This document shows, one piece after another, positions 15,136-23,426 of a DNA stretch of 64,000 nt; positions within the stretch are counted from its first letter, which is position 1, and the number at the start of each line of letters is the position of its first letter. The position numbers and the translations under genes are program-made. The stretch comes from Clostridium estertheticum (GTDB lineage Bacteria > Bacillota > Clostridia > Clostridiales > Clostridiaceae), in NCBI RefSeq assembly GCF_011065935.2, contig NZ_JAAMNH020000001.1:2997001-3061000 (forward strand). The letters are read 5' to 3'. Under the pieces are notes generated by a model. The model made no database searches, had not been told where the DNA came from, and saw only the letters and a list, made by a program, of their open reading frames with translations.

Positions 15136-17349
15136 TTATACTTCTTCCTCTTCTTCTATATCAGGAATACCCATTAACCTTTTAATTATGAAAGATGCAA
15201 CAGATGTACCATTTGATCCACGTCCAAAGCCAACATCCATACCGTTTGCTTTAGCTATATCATCTGTTACTTGTGTACCACCAGAAATAAGTATAATTTT
15301 ATCTCTTACTCCCTTTTCTATACAAAGATCACTAAGCTTTCTCATGTTCTTTATATGCACATCATTATGGGAAATAATTGTACTACATAATATTGCTTGA
15401 GCTTTTGATTCAATAGCAGCATCTACTAATTTTTCTATTGGACAAGAGGTTCCAAGATAAAGTGCTTCTATACCAAATCTTTCAACTCCACCATGTTTTA
15501 TATCTATAACTTCTCTAAGTCCTACTGAATGTTCATCCTCGCCTACAGTAGCTGCGGCAACTTTTATTGGGTGCTCTTTTACGTAATCCTTCATAACTTG
15601 ATTTGAAAGCACTTTTCTTCTCTTAGGAAGTACTAATTCATCTCGTTTTACAGGAGTAAAATCACAAATACCTTTAATTTCTACAAGACAACCTTCAGCC
15701 TTTTGTAGAACTTGTTTATGAAGAACTTCGACATTTTTAAGGTTCATTCTTTTACCCATTTCAAGGGCTGCTGCTTCACTAATCTGTTCATTTTCTGGTA
15801 TGAATAGGGTAATCTTAACATATCCATCTTTAGCCCATTGAACTTCAGGAATGATAGTACCATCTTCTTTAACTTTTTCCATTCTCTTAAATACATTATC
15901 ATTTTCGTCTAATTCATCAATATATTGAATCTTTGAATGGTTACATAAAGTACATTCATCTATTGGATCGCAAGCTTTTTTATATTCGCTTGGAACATTA
16001 TTAAATCCAAAATGACCACAAACTGGTGCAAAATAATCACTATCTCTTAAAACTATTGTGTCAACAGCATCTCCGCCATTCATCTTTCTTGCAATACCAT
16101 CATCATTTCTTTCTGGATACTCACCTGAATCTATAAAGAATCCTGCATCAACTGATTTAAAATATCCACCTACTTCTATCATTTCTTCAAGGAACATTAT
16201 AGCTCTTTCTTCTAGTTCCCTAGCTTTTTCAGGTAGATATCCAGTCTTCTTAAGTTCTATCATGTCCATTAGACCATCCATACCTAAAAAGGACTGTTTT
16301 GTAGTGTTTATAGCATGAATATTATTATAATGCCAAGGAACATTACGTCCTTCATCAGGAGTTATAGTACTTTGGATATCAACAGAAGTTAATTCTGAAA
16401 TTAACAAATTTAATGTATGACCAACAGTAGCTTCTCTTTCACAAGATTCTACATATTTTGTATTCATCTGAGCTCTCATTTTGTATTTTTTGAAGAAATG
16501 TCTAAGTGCTACTGCATAAGGCAAGTCATATCTCATACATGGAGCTGGAGCTGAAGTTGGTGGTACAGTTGATAATGCAATATTTTCTGGCTTCATTCCT
16601 ACCATTTCTGAGAAACAAGAATTTATAGCATGTTGTACCATAAGCTCTGGCATTACCTTATAACCTTTCATAGCTGTTGCATTTGCATTATGTGCTCCAT
16701 CTATTTGAAGGATATTTGCCCAGGACATTACACCTTTAGCAACTGCTGCATCTACAAAGGATCTATACATATTAATATTTCTATAAAGTACATTGTATTG
16801 TGGATCTTGATGAGCTCCATTAACGCCTTCTTCTGCGAACATAACTGCTACATCAGGACCTGCTACACCAGATACATAGGAATGGAAATTAATTCTTCTT
16901 CCTACTTCTTCTTCTATTAAATCTATAGCTTTCCTTGTTGCTCTAACTTCCTTTCTAGTTATTGGAACTCCGCCTATACCTTCTGGGCTTCCTTCTAGTA
17001 ATCCATCAAAGTGACTCTGTCCCATTGTCCTTATAACCATTAAATGATCCGCGCCATGCCATGCAGCCATTCTCATTCTTCTTATATCATCTTCAAATCG
17101 TCCTGAAGCTATTTCTGTAGTAATAACAGGTCTTGGTTGTGGATCTATACCTTCAAAGCTTCTTGCTGCTGGAAGGCCATGACTTTTCTTTAGTGGAGCT
17201 GATATTTCATGGTATGTGAACTCCCCTACTTTCCCTTCTTTATTTTCTTCTCTCCAGTGCCAGCCTCTCCATTTCGGTTCATACTTATCTAAGTCTTTTA
17301 ATATTTCTTCTACATTTAGCTTTACATTTTCTTCTAACCTTTCAACCAT
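15136..17349 (-). CDS. oraE: D-ornithine 4,5-aminomutase, large subunit
   Basis: The 737-residue subunit carries both adenosylcobalamin and PLP and moves the terminal amino group of D-ornithine to give 2,4-diaminopentanoate. The C-terminal Rossmann-like B12 domain has the base-off motif DEHSVG with His at about residue 607. Eleven residues later comes the Lys (about 618) in IDIKHGG, which matches the spacing of the cobalamin His and PLP Lys described for OraE. ILISGGTQVTDD and GFGRGSNGTSVASFI complete the domain. Its ATG shares a base with the oraS stop (TAATG), so the two are translationally coupled. Confidence 0.93.
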   Translation of the reverse strand: MVERLEENVKLNVEEILKDLDKYEPKWRGWHWREENKEGKVGEFTYHEISAPLKKSHGLPAARSFEGIDPQPRPVITTEIASGRFEDDIRRMRMAAWHGADHLMVIRTMGQSHFDGLLEGSPEGIGGVPITRKEVRATRKAIDLIEEEVGRRINFHSYVSGVAGPDVAVMFAEEGVNGAHQDPQYNVLYRNINMYRSFVDAAVAKGVMSWANILQIDGAHNANATAMKGYKVMPELMVQHAINSCFSEMVGMKPENIALSTVPPTSAPAPCMRYDLPYAVALRHFFKKYKMRAQMNTKYVESCEREATVGHTLNLLISELTSVDIQSTITPDEGRNVPWHYNNIHAINTTKQSFLGMDGLMDMIELKKTGYLPEKARELEERAIMFLEEMIEVGGYFKSVDAGFFIDSGEYPERNDDGIARKMNGGDAVDTIVLRDSDYFAPVCGHFGFNNVPSEYKKACDPIDECTLCNHSKIQYIDELDENDNVFKRMEKVKEDGTIIPEVQWAKDGYVKITLFIPENEQISEAAALEMGKRMNLKNVEVLHKQVLQKAEGCLVEIKGICDFTPVKRDELVLPKRRKVLSNQVMKDYVKEHPIKVAAATVGEDEHSVGLREVIDIKHGGVERFGIEALYLGTSCPIEKLVDAAIESKAQAILCSTIISHNDVHIKNMRKLSDLCIEKGVRDKIILISGGTQVTDDIAKANGMDVGFGRGSNGTSVASFIIKRLMGIPDIEEEEEV

Positions 17350-17714
17350 TACTTGTCACTTCCCTTCATTTTTTCTGATACAATATCCCAGCCTATTCCC
17401 TTAGACAATTCTTCTCCCGCTTTAAGATAATCCATTTCCCGAAGCTTTGCATAAGTTAAAATAACATTTCCAATACCTTTTCCAAGTAAGTTGTACTTTG
17501 TACCATAATCAATTAATGGTTTTGCTTGCAGGCTTGAAAATCCCATTCTTAAAACTATAGACCGCTCAATAGCTGGCGAAGTATGGGTATAAGCTAAATC
17601 AACAATAGGTTTTACAATTTGCTCAGTTAAGCTCCAGAATCTGTCATATAATTGTTCCTCGGTAAGTCCTTTTAAATGTTCCCTTCTTTTTTCGTAATCA
17701 TCTTCTCTTTTCAT
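17349..17714 (-). CDS. oraS: D-ornithine 4,5-aminomutase, small subunit
   Basis: The 121-residue protein pairs with OraE in the heterotetrameric aminomutase. Its reading (KREDDYEKRREHLKGLTEEQ, FWSLTEQIVKPIVDLAYTHTSPAIERSIVLRMG) is typical of OraS in length and composition. It starts with an AGGGGG ribosome binding site and overlaps the oraE start by one base. Confidence 0.9.
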   Translation of the reverse strand: MKREDDYEKRREHLKGLTEEQLYDRFWSLTEQIVKPIVDLAYTHTSPAIERSIVLRMGFSSLQAKPLIDYGTKYNLLGKGIGNVILTYAKLREMDYLKAGEELSKGIGWDIVSEKMKGSDK

Positions 17715-17745
17715 AAATTAAATTCCCCCTAAAAATATTTTTTAC

Positions 17746-19158
17746 TTAACTTATTTCAATATTGTGCTGTTTTAGTATATCAACTACTTTTTCTTTACTT
17801 AGTTTTGCTTCTAGTGCTAAAAACTTAATATCTACTTTTTCCACCTTATCATCCGCCAATTTATTAATACAATTTTTTATGTAAGAATTTTTTAGACCAT
17901 CCATATCCGCATCAGTGACTGTTACTAAAGATGGATGAGATGGGATTACTATATTTTTACCAGGTACTTGCTCTTTTGGATCACCTACATAAACATTAAT
18001 TCCATTATCTTTAGCAAAATTAAGTTGAGGTATTAAATGTTTTCCAGCTCCTGTATATTCAGTCTCTTGCACAACTATTATGGCATCATCCTCGTATTCT
18101 TGAGCTATTGCAAAAGCAGCTACCAAGGAGGTATTTCCTGCTGGCCCTCTTTCTAGTCCTTCAAGCCCCGCTAATATTTCAGTCATCCAAAATACTTCAC
18201 CTTGAGTAGTAGTTACATATCTATCCAAATACCTTAGTGGCCGTGCTGCACTTCTAGGTACATCTGATCTATCTGGATTAGACATAAATGGGATTCCAAA
18301 ACCTGTATGGCCTGTTGTAAAGGATTTCTTATTAAAGTCTATGTCTGATGCCATATGCAGTCCTGAAAGATCAACTGATGCCCCTATTATTTTTGTTTTC
18401 ACAGCACCCGCCTTAATAAGTCCTCTTGCAGTACCAGTAACATTTCCACCACCAGCATGAGTTATAACAACTGCATCAGGATCTTTTCCGAATTTTTCTC
18501 TACACTCCTCTGCTATTTCATATCCAAGCGTTTCAATGCCTGCTACACCGTAGGAGGAATATAAGGACGCATTATAATACTTTGTTTCTTCAAGTATTTT
18601 TAAGTAGGTATAAAATAATTCAGGACCTACAGATAGTCTAATAACTTCTGCTCCAAAACCTTCACATTTTCTTCCTTTTTCCAATATTTCGGGCTGTCCT
18701 ATTTTTTTTGAATCATAACATTCGTTCGCTATTATACATTTAAGGCCCCTAATGTTGGCTTGGGACGCAACTGCTGCACCATAATTACCTGAAGTAGCGG
18801 CGCCTACGCCGGCATATCCTCTTTTCATTGCATCATATACAGATATAGACGCTCTTCTATCTTTAAAGCTTCCAGAAGGATTACAGCTTTCATCCTTTAC
18901 AAATATTCTAGCTGCGTGTCCAGTTTTTGAAGTCTTTCTGGCGAGTTTAGTAATATTCTTCAATTCAAGTAATGGAGTATTTCCTACCCCCACCTCATTT
19001 TGAATTTCTTTAACTTCCTCTAAGCAATATTCAACATCCTTCATTAACCCTTCATAATCAAATGAAAGCTTCCCAGTTTCATATTTACTGTAATCTATTC
19101 CTATAGATTTAAGAATTATTTCATTCTTTCGTTCCATAAGCTCTTCATACTTATTCAC
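17746..19158 (-). CDS. ortB: 2-amino-4-oxopentanoate thiolase, beta subunit (PLP)
   Basis: The 470-residue subunit has the fold-type II PLP fold of threonine synthase. The PLP lysine lies in SCNPSGSFKDRRASISV near residue 99, and the phosphate-binding loop reads THAGGGNVTGTARG. With OrtA it cleaves 2-amino-4-oxopentanoate with CoA to D-alanine and acetyl-CoA, the energy-yielding step. It follows ortA by ~40 nt and precedes oraS by ~30 nt. Confidence 0.9.
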   Translation of the reverse strand: MNKYEELMERKNEIILKSIGIDYSKYETGKLSFDYEGLMKDVEYCLEEVKEIQNEVGVGNTPLLELKNITKLARKTSKTGHAARIFVKDESCNPSGSFKDRRASISVYDAMKRGYAGVGAATSGNYGAAVASQANIRGLKCIIANECYDSKKIGQPEILEKGRKCEGFGAEVIRLSVGPELFYTYLKILEETKYYNASLYSSYGVAGIETLGYEIAEECREKFGKDPDAVVITHAGGGNVTGTARGLIKAGAVKTKIIGASVDLSGLHMASDIDFNKKSFTTGHTGFGIPFMSNPDRSDVPRSAARPLRYLDRYVTTTQGEVFWMTEILAGLEGLERGPAGNTSLVAAFAIAQEYEDDAIIVVQETEYTGAGKHLIPQLNFAKDNGINVYVGDPKEQVPGKNIVIPSHPSLVTVTDADMDGLKNSYIKNCINKLADDKVEKVDIKFLALEAKLSKEKVVDILKQHNIEIS

Positions 19159-19197
19159 CTTAAATTACCTCCTTTTAAAACTATAGAACTCACTATC

Positions 19198-19488
19198 TTA
19201 TTTTGATATTATTTCCCTAGCTTGCTTTCCTATATTACTTATTTCTTTAACATATTTACCATAGGTATGATAATAGCCTGGCTCTATTTCCACAATTGTG
19301 CCTTGAGCAATTCTACCTATATTAGTTTCAACTTGCACCTCATATCCGAGTTCACAATCACTAAGGCACTTTCCGCGTGTCCAGCTTTTAAGCGGAGTTT
19401 TCTTTGTCTCATCTGGTATATTTGTAGCTCTATCGGCTGGTGTTAAAACCGTTTCTTCTACTTCAACCCAGGTGCCTTTTTTTATCAT
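19198..19488 (-). CDS. ortA: 2-amino-4-oxopentanoate thiolase, alpha subunit
   Basis: The 96-residue protein is the small partner of OrtB. Its reading (GTWVEVEETVLTPADRATNIP, TPLKSWTRGKCLSDCELGYEVQVETNIGR) is an all-beta, OrtA-like sequence. It is the first gene of the operon. A sigma-54 promoter lies ~55 nt upstream, and a GGGAGG ribosome binding site precedes the ATG. Confidence 0.88.
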   Translation of the reverse strand: MIKKGTWVEVEETVLTPADRATNIPDETKKTPLKSWTRGKCLSDCELGYEVQVETNIGRIAQGTIVEIEPGYYHTYGKYVKEISNIGKQAREIISK

Positions 19489-19541
19489 AATTTTTACCTC
19501 CCAAACTTAAAATTTTTATTGAAAGTATTTTATTTATATAG

Positions 19542-19557
19542 AGCAATTTCTGTGCCA
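19542..19557 (-). promoter_or_regulatory. Sigma-54 (-24/-12) promoter of the ornithine operon
   Basis: On the minus strand TGGCACAGAAATTGCT is an exact match to the TGGCACr-N4-TTGCw consensus, with GG and GC one helical turn apart. Transcription would start near 19530, about 40 nt before the ortA ATG. The neighbouring sigma-54 activator gene supports its use. Confidence 0.88.
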
Positions 19558-19564
19558 AATAAAA

Positions 19565-19600
19565 ACACATGTATCTAAGCCATTGCTTAAATACATGTGT
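19565..19600. promoter_or_regulatory. 16-bp dyad upstream of the sigma-54 promoter
   Basis: ACACATGTATCTAAGC and GCTTAAATACATGTGT form an inverted repeat with one mismatch around a 4-base spacer, centred ~25 bp upstream of the -24 element. It is a good candidate for the binding site of the adjacent activator. It is closer to the promoter than usual for enhancer sites (-80 to -200), so a terminator or another regulator's operator remains possible. Confidence 0.55.
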
Positions 19601-19677
19601 TTATTATTCGCAAAATATTCTGCATATTTTTTTTAAAAATTTAGAAATTAAATTAATTATTTCTAGTTGTTGCTTAG

Positions 19678-19715
19678 TTTGCTATGCCTGCAAAACATTT
19701 TGCGGGCATAGCAAA
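19678..19715. terminator. Long hairpin after the activator gene
   Basis: TTTGCTATGCCTGCAAAA pairs along its length with TTTTGCGGGCATAGCAAA (one G-T pair), about 75 nt downstream of the activator stop. No clean T tract follows on the minus strand, so it may be a terminator or an additional regulatory structure. Confidence 0.5.
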
Positions 19716-19789
19716 ATTTATTGCCTATTTTAATATATACTAAATTACGCCTGCTATTTTCAATGCATAACATCTTCAATCATATGATC

Positions 19790-21181
19790 CTATTCCTCTA
19801 CTAATTTATGTATCTTTATTTTGTATTGAAGATTTTGTCTTGAAATACTAAGTTCTCTAGCGGTTCTACTAACATTAAAATCATTCTTTTTTAACATTCT
19901 TTCTATTATTTTCTTTTCAATATCACTCATATAGTTTTCCAAATTAAAGCATCCCTCATTATTTGCTGTAATGTCGGAATCATTATTACAATTTTCATAG
20001 GCTATTCTAAAATCAAAATAGTTTTCTGTTAAAATGGAATTATAGTCTGCCATATTTATTGCAGCTTCAATAACATTTGTTAGCTCGCGAACGTTTCCTT
20101 CCCAATGATATTCTTGAAGTTTTTTCATCATTACATCATCAATACCTCTTATATTTTTACATAGAATCTTATTATATTTTTCAATTAACTTGTCCACAAA
20201 TATAGGAATATCATCTTTTCTCTCTCTTAGTGGTGGTATATTTATTCTCAGTACACACAACCTATAATAAAAATCTTTTCTTAATTTTCCACTTTCAATA
20301 AGTTTCTCTGGTTCTTCATTTAATGTAGCTATTATCCTTACATCAATGTCTATATTTTTAGTACCTCCAATAGGTCTTATGTACCCCTCTTGAAGTACCC
20401 TTAAAAGTTTAGATTGAAGATATGGTTCTAGTGAATTAACTTCATCTAATAAAATGGTTCCATGATTTGCTTCTTCAAATAATCCTTTTTTATTCTCAGC
20501 TCCCGTAAACCCACCCTTTTCTGTGCCAAAAAGCATTCCTTCTAGCAATAGGGCAGGAATAGCGGCACAATTTATAGGTATGAAAGGCTTATCTTTTCTT
20601 AGCCCATCATAATGAATGCTTTGAGAAAACACTTCTTTTCCTGAGCCAGTTTCTGCATATATTAATACAGAGGAACTAGACACACTAGCTTTTTTAGCTT
20701 TTTCAATAGCAATTTTCATAGTAGGATTATTACCATATATATCTTTAAAGGTGTAATGTCTATTTAGCTTTTTATCTAGATTTTGCAATTTACAAATGCT
20801 TTCAGTTAGCTCTTTTAGCTGAGTCATATCTTTAGATATTTCAATCACTGCTATAACTTTATTATCTACGGTTACTGGAACTGTAGTATTTATAGTGGTG
20901 ACTTTTTTCTTATATCCATTACTATAATGTTGTATTAAGCCCACAATTTTTTCACCAGTCTTTAATACATTCATAAGGGTAGAATCATCTTCTTTTACAT
21001 CCTCTAGATACTCGCTAACCTTTTTTCCTAAGACTTCACTAGGCTCTATACCTTCTACTTTTCCCATTACACTATTATAATATATAGTCTTGCCATCACT
21101 ATCTACTACTTGAATTCCTTCTTCTAAATTTTCTAATAGACATGCTAATATCTTTTCTGCGTTTGGAATTTCACTATGCAT
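19790..21181 (-). CDS. Sigma-54-dependent transcriptional activator (PAS-AAA-Fis)
   Basis: The 463-residue protein has an N-terminal PAS domain (~10-120) that probably senses a small ligand. A AAA+ domain follows with Walker A AETGSGKE (176-183), the sigma-54 contact loop GGFTGA (223-228) and Walker B GTILLDEV (241-248). A C-terminal Fis-type helix-turn-helix (NVSRTARELSISRQNLQYKI) ends the protein. The loop has Gly where almost all family members have Ala (GAFTGA). It lies directly upstream of the sigma-54-driven ornithine operon, so activation of that operon is the obvious role. It resembles RocR-type regulators of arginine/ornithine use. Confidence 0.9.
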   Translation of the reverse strand: MHSEIPNAEKILACLLENLEEGIQVVDSDGKTIYYNSVMGKVEGIEPSEVLGKKVSEYLEDVKEDDSTLMNVLKTGEKIVGLIQHYSNGYKKKVTTINTTVPVTVDNKVIAVIEISKDMTQLKELTESICKLQNLDKKLNRHYTFKDIYGNNPTMKIAIEKAKKASVSSSSVLIYAETGSGKEVFSQSIHYDGLRKDKPFIPINCAAIPALLLEGMLFGTEKGGFTGAENKKGLFEEANHGTILLDEVNSLEPYLQSKLLRVLQEGYIRPIGGTKNIDIDVRIIATLNEEPEKLIESGKLRKDFYYRLCVLRINIPPLRERKDDIPIFVDKLIEKYNKILCKNIRGIDDVMMKKLQEYHWEGNVRELTNVIEAAINMADYNSILTENYFDFRIAYENCNNDSDITANNEGCFNLENYMSDIEKKIIERMLKKNDFNVSRTARELSISRQNLQYKIKIHKLVEE

Positions 21182-21217
21182 ATAAGCCCCCTAATGCAAT
21201 ATTTAACTATTCATAAT

Positions 21218-21245
21218 ATTATACCATATGAAATTTCATTGTGAA
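21218..21245 (-). promoter_or_regulatory. Sigma-A promoter of the activator gene
   Basis: On the minus strand TTCACA, a 16-base spacer and an extended -10 (TGGTATAAT) lie ~40 nt upstream of the start. The spacer contains the palindrome ATGAAATTTCAT, a possible operator. Confidence 0.6.
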
Positions 21246-21261
21246 TTTTTTTTAACCTAAA

Positions 21262-21296
21262 AACTACCGAAATATATTTTCTATATTTCGATAGTT
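21262..21296 (-). terminator. Terminator of the arcB-arcC unit
   Basis: AACTACCGAAATATA pairs with TATATTTCGATAGTT (one mismatch) and is followed on the minus strand by a T tract. It isolates the carbamate kinase gene from the activator gene. Confidence 0.75.
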
Positions 21297-21347
21297 CCTT
21301 TATTTCAAAATATTGACGTTTTACAATTACTAACCCTGGAATCACTG

Positions 21348-22298
21348 TTAGTTTACTATAACTGTTCCCGCCGCTTCCCTTATTGCTTCCCTGGCCTTCT
21401 CAAGGGATGTTATAATTGCTTTTCTACCTTCTTTTGCTTCAACGAAACAAAGAGCCGCTCTTATTTTTGGAAGCATGGAACCAGGGGCAAAATGACCTTG
21501 TTCAATAAAGCTTTTTGCTTCTTCTACAGTTACTCTTGAAAGATTCTTTTGATTTGGCCTGCCGAAATTAATAGCAACCTGTTCAACTGCTGTAAGTACA
21601 ACTAATACATCTGCATTTAATAATTCTGCTATTTTACCTGAAGCAAAATCTTTATCTATTACTGCTGGAACTCCTACAAGATTTCCATTTCCTGTGTCAA
21701 CTACAGGTATGCCTCCCCCACCAACAGTTATAACAACATGTCCAGCTTCAACTAATGTTTTAATAATAGGTTCTTCAACTATATCCTTTGGAAGAGGAGA
21801 CGCCACCACTCTTCTCCAACCTCTATTTGAATCTTCCTTCATTATATATCCTTTTTCAGTCATTAATTTCTTAGCCTGCTGCTCTGTAAAGAAAGAACCT
21901 ACTGGTTTAGTTGGATTCTTAAATCCTGGATCATTTATGTCTACTATTACTTGAGTAACTACAGTTGCAACTTCCTTATGTATCCCTCTTTTTCTCATCT
22001 CCGCCCTAATGCTTTGTTGCAGATGATATCCTATATACCCTTGACTCATGGCACCACATTCAGGGAAAGGCATTATTGGGCTATTTTCATTTATAGAAGC
22101 TGCTGCTTCATAAGTAGCCACAAGTTGTCCTACTTGTGGGCCATTTCCATGGGCAACAATCACCTCATGTCCCTCTTCAATTAAATCTACAATAGCCCCT
22201 GAAGTTTGTCTTGCAGTTACGAGCTGTGCTTCCGCTGTAGTATCCTTTGGATTTGCTTGCAGGGCATTACCTCCAAGTGCGATTACTATTCTTGCCAT
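21348..22298 (-). CDS. arcC: Carbamate kinase
   Basis: The ~316-residue enzyme makes ATP from carbamoyl phosphate and ADP. Family motifs are present: RIVIALGGNAL at the start, VAHGNGPQVGQL, GWRRVVASP, TVGGGGIPV and GHFAPGSMLPKIRAA. Two ATGs lie two codons apart. The second (22298) has the proper 8-nt spacing from AAGGAG, so I prefer it over 22304. It is 33 nt downstream of the ornithine carbamoyltransferase gene, which marks the pair as the catabolic citrulline/arginine branch. Confidence 0.93.
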   Translation of the reverse strand: MARIVIALGGNALQANPKDTTAEAQLVTARQTSGAIVDLIEEGHEVIVAHGNGPQVGQLVATYEAAASINENSPIMPFPECGAMSQGYIGYHLQQSIRAEMRKRGIHKEVATVVTQVIVDINDPGFKNPTKPVGSFFTEQQAKKLMTEKGYIMKEDSNRGWRRVVASPLPKDIVEEPIIKTLVEAGHVVITVGGGGIPVVDTGNGNLVGVPAVIDKDFASGKIAELLNADVLVVLTAVEQVAINFGRPNQKNLSRVTVEEAKSFIEQGHFAPGSMLPKIRAALCFVEAKEGRKAIITSLEKAREAIREAAGTVIVN

Positions 22299-22331
22299 AT
22301 TCATTTCTCCTTTTATATAATTTATTTTAGT

Positions 22332-23330
22332 CTAGTCTCCAAGCGTAGCAACCATAACTGCTTTAATTGTATGCATTCTGTTTTCTGCTTCATCAAATAC
22401 TATAGAATGTTCACTTTCAAATACTTCATCTGTAACTTCTAAACCTTCAAGACCATATTTTTCAAATACATCTTTACCTACAATTGTCTTTAAATCATGG
22501 AATGCTGGTAAACAATGCATGAATTTAACATTTTTATTTCCTGTTAATTTAATCATTTCCATATTTATTTGATATGGTCTTAAAATTTTGATTCTTTCTG
22601 CCCAAACTTCATCTGCCTCTCCCATTGATACCCATACATCTGTATATAGTACATCTGCATTTTTCACCCCTGCTTCTACATTATCTGTAATAGTAATTTT
22701 TGCTCCTGTTTCTTTAGCGGTTTCATTACATTTTTGGACTAATGCTGTATCAGGAAATAAGCTTTTTGGTGCTACAATTCTAAAGTCCATACCCATCTTA
22801 GCAGCACCTATCATCAATGCATTTGCCATGTTGTTTCTTCCATCTCCAGCATAAACAAATTTAATTTCATTTAGTGGTTTTGGAAAATGTTCTTGCACGG
22901 TTAAAAAGTCTGCAAGAATTTGTGTTGGGTGATCTTCCGTAGTTAATCCATTCCATACAGGCACTCCTGCACATTTTGCTAATTCTTCAACCACTTCTTG
23001 GCCATATCCTCTGTATTCTATACCATCATACATTCTTCCAAGAACTCTTGCTGTATCTGCTACGGATTCCTTTTTTCCAATTTGAGTTCCTGTAGGTCCA
23101 AGGTAAGTTACATGTGCTCCTTGGTCTAGCGCACCCACCTCAAAAGCACATCTTGTTCTTGTGGAACTCTTTTCAAATATTAATGCAATGTTCTTACCTT
23201 TTAATGTCTGCCGCTCTGTCCCTGCATACTTAGCTCGTTTTAAATCTCTAGCTAAATCTAAAAAGTAATTTATTTCCTTTGGAGTAAAGTCCATCAAAGT
23301 TAAAAAGTTTCTGTTCCTTAAGTTAAACAT
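22332..23330 (-). CDS. arcB: Ornithine carbamoyltransferase, catabolic type
   Basis: The 332-residue enzyme interconverts citrulline plus phosphate with ornithine plus carbamoyl phosphate. Carbamoyl-phosphate contacts are visible in SSTRTR (55-60), DHPTQ and HCLPAFHD. The direct linkage to carbamate kinase indicates operation in the degradative direction, feeding ornithine to the neighbouring operon. No arginine deiminase gene is in the window. An AGGAGG ribosome binding site precedes the start. Confidence 0.92.
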   Translation of the reverse strand: MFNLRNRNFLTLMDFTPKEINYFLDLARDLKRAKYAGTERQTLKGKNIALIFEKSSTRTRCAFEVGALDQGAHVTYLGPTGTQIGKKESVADTARVLGRMYDGIEYRGYGQEVVEELAKCAGVPVWNGLTTEDHPTQILADFLTVQEHFPKPLNEIKFVYAGDGRNNMANALMIGAAKMGMDFRIVAPKSLFPDTALVQKCNETAKETGAKITITDNVEAGVKNADVLYTDVWVSMGEADEVWAERIKILRPYQINMEMIKLTGNKNVKFMHCLPAFHDLKTIVGKDVFEKYGLEGLEVTDEVFESEHSIVFDEAENRMHTIKAVMVATLGD

Positions 23331-23384
23331 AATAAATTCCTCCTAATATTTTAATCTTTTATATTATTTTTATAAGTTAATGCT

Positions 23385-23415
23385 ACCCACGTGGCATGCC
23401 ACTTGCCACGTGGGT
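23385..23415. promoter_or_regulatory. 12-bp perfect inverted repeat before arcB
   Basis: ACCCACGTGGCA and TGCCACGTGGGT enclose a 7-base loop and form a G-C-rich stem unlike the AT-rich surroundings. It lies between the AGCS symporter and arcB. It could attenuate read-through or be an operator. Within it the minus strand reads TGGCAAGTGGCATGCC, a partial match to a -24/-12 element; I regard that as weak. Confidence 0.55.
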
Positions 23416-23426
23416 GGCACCATATT

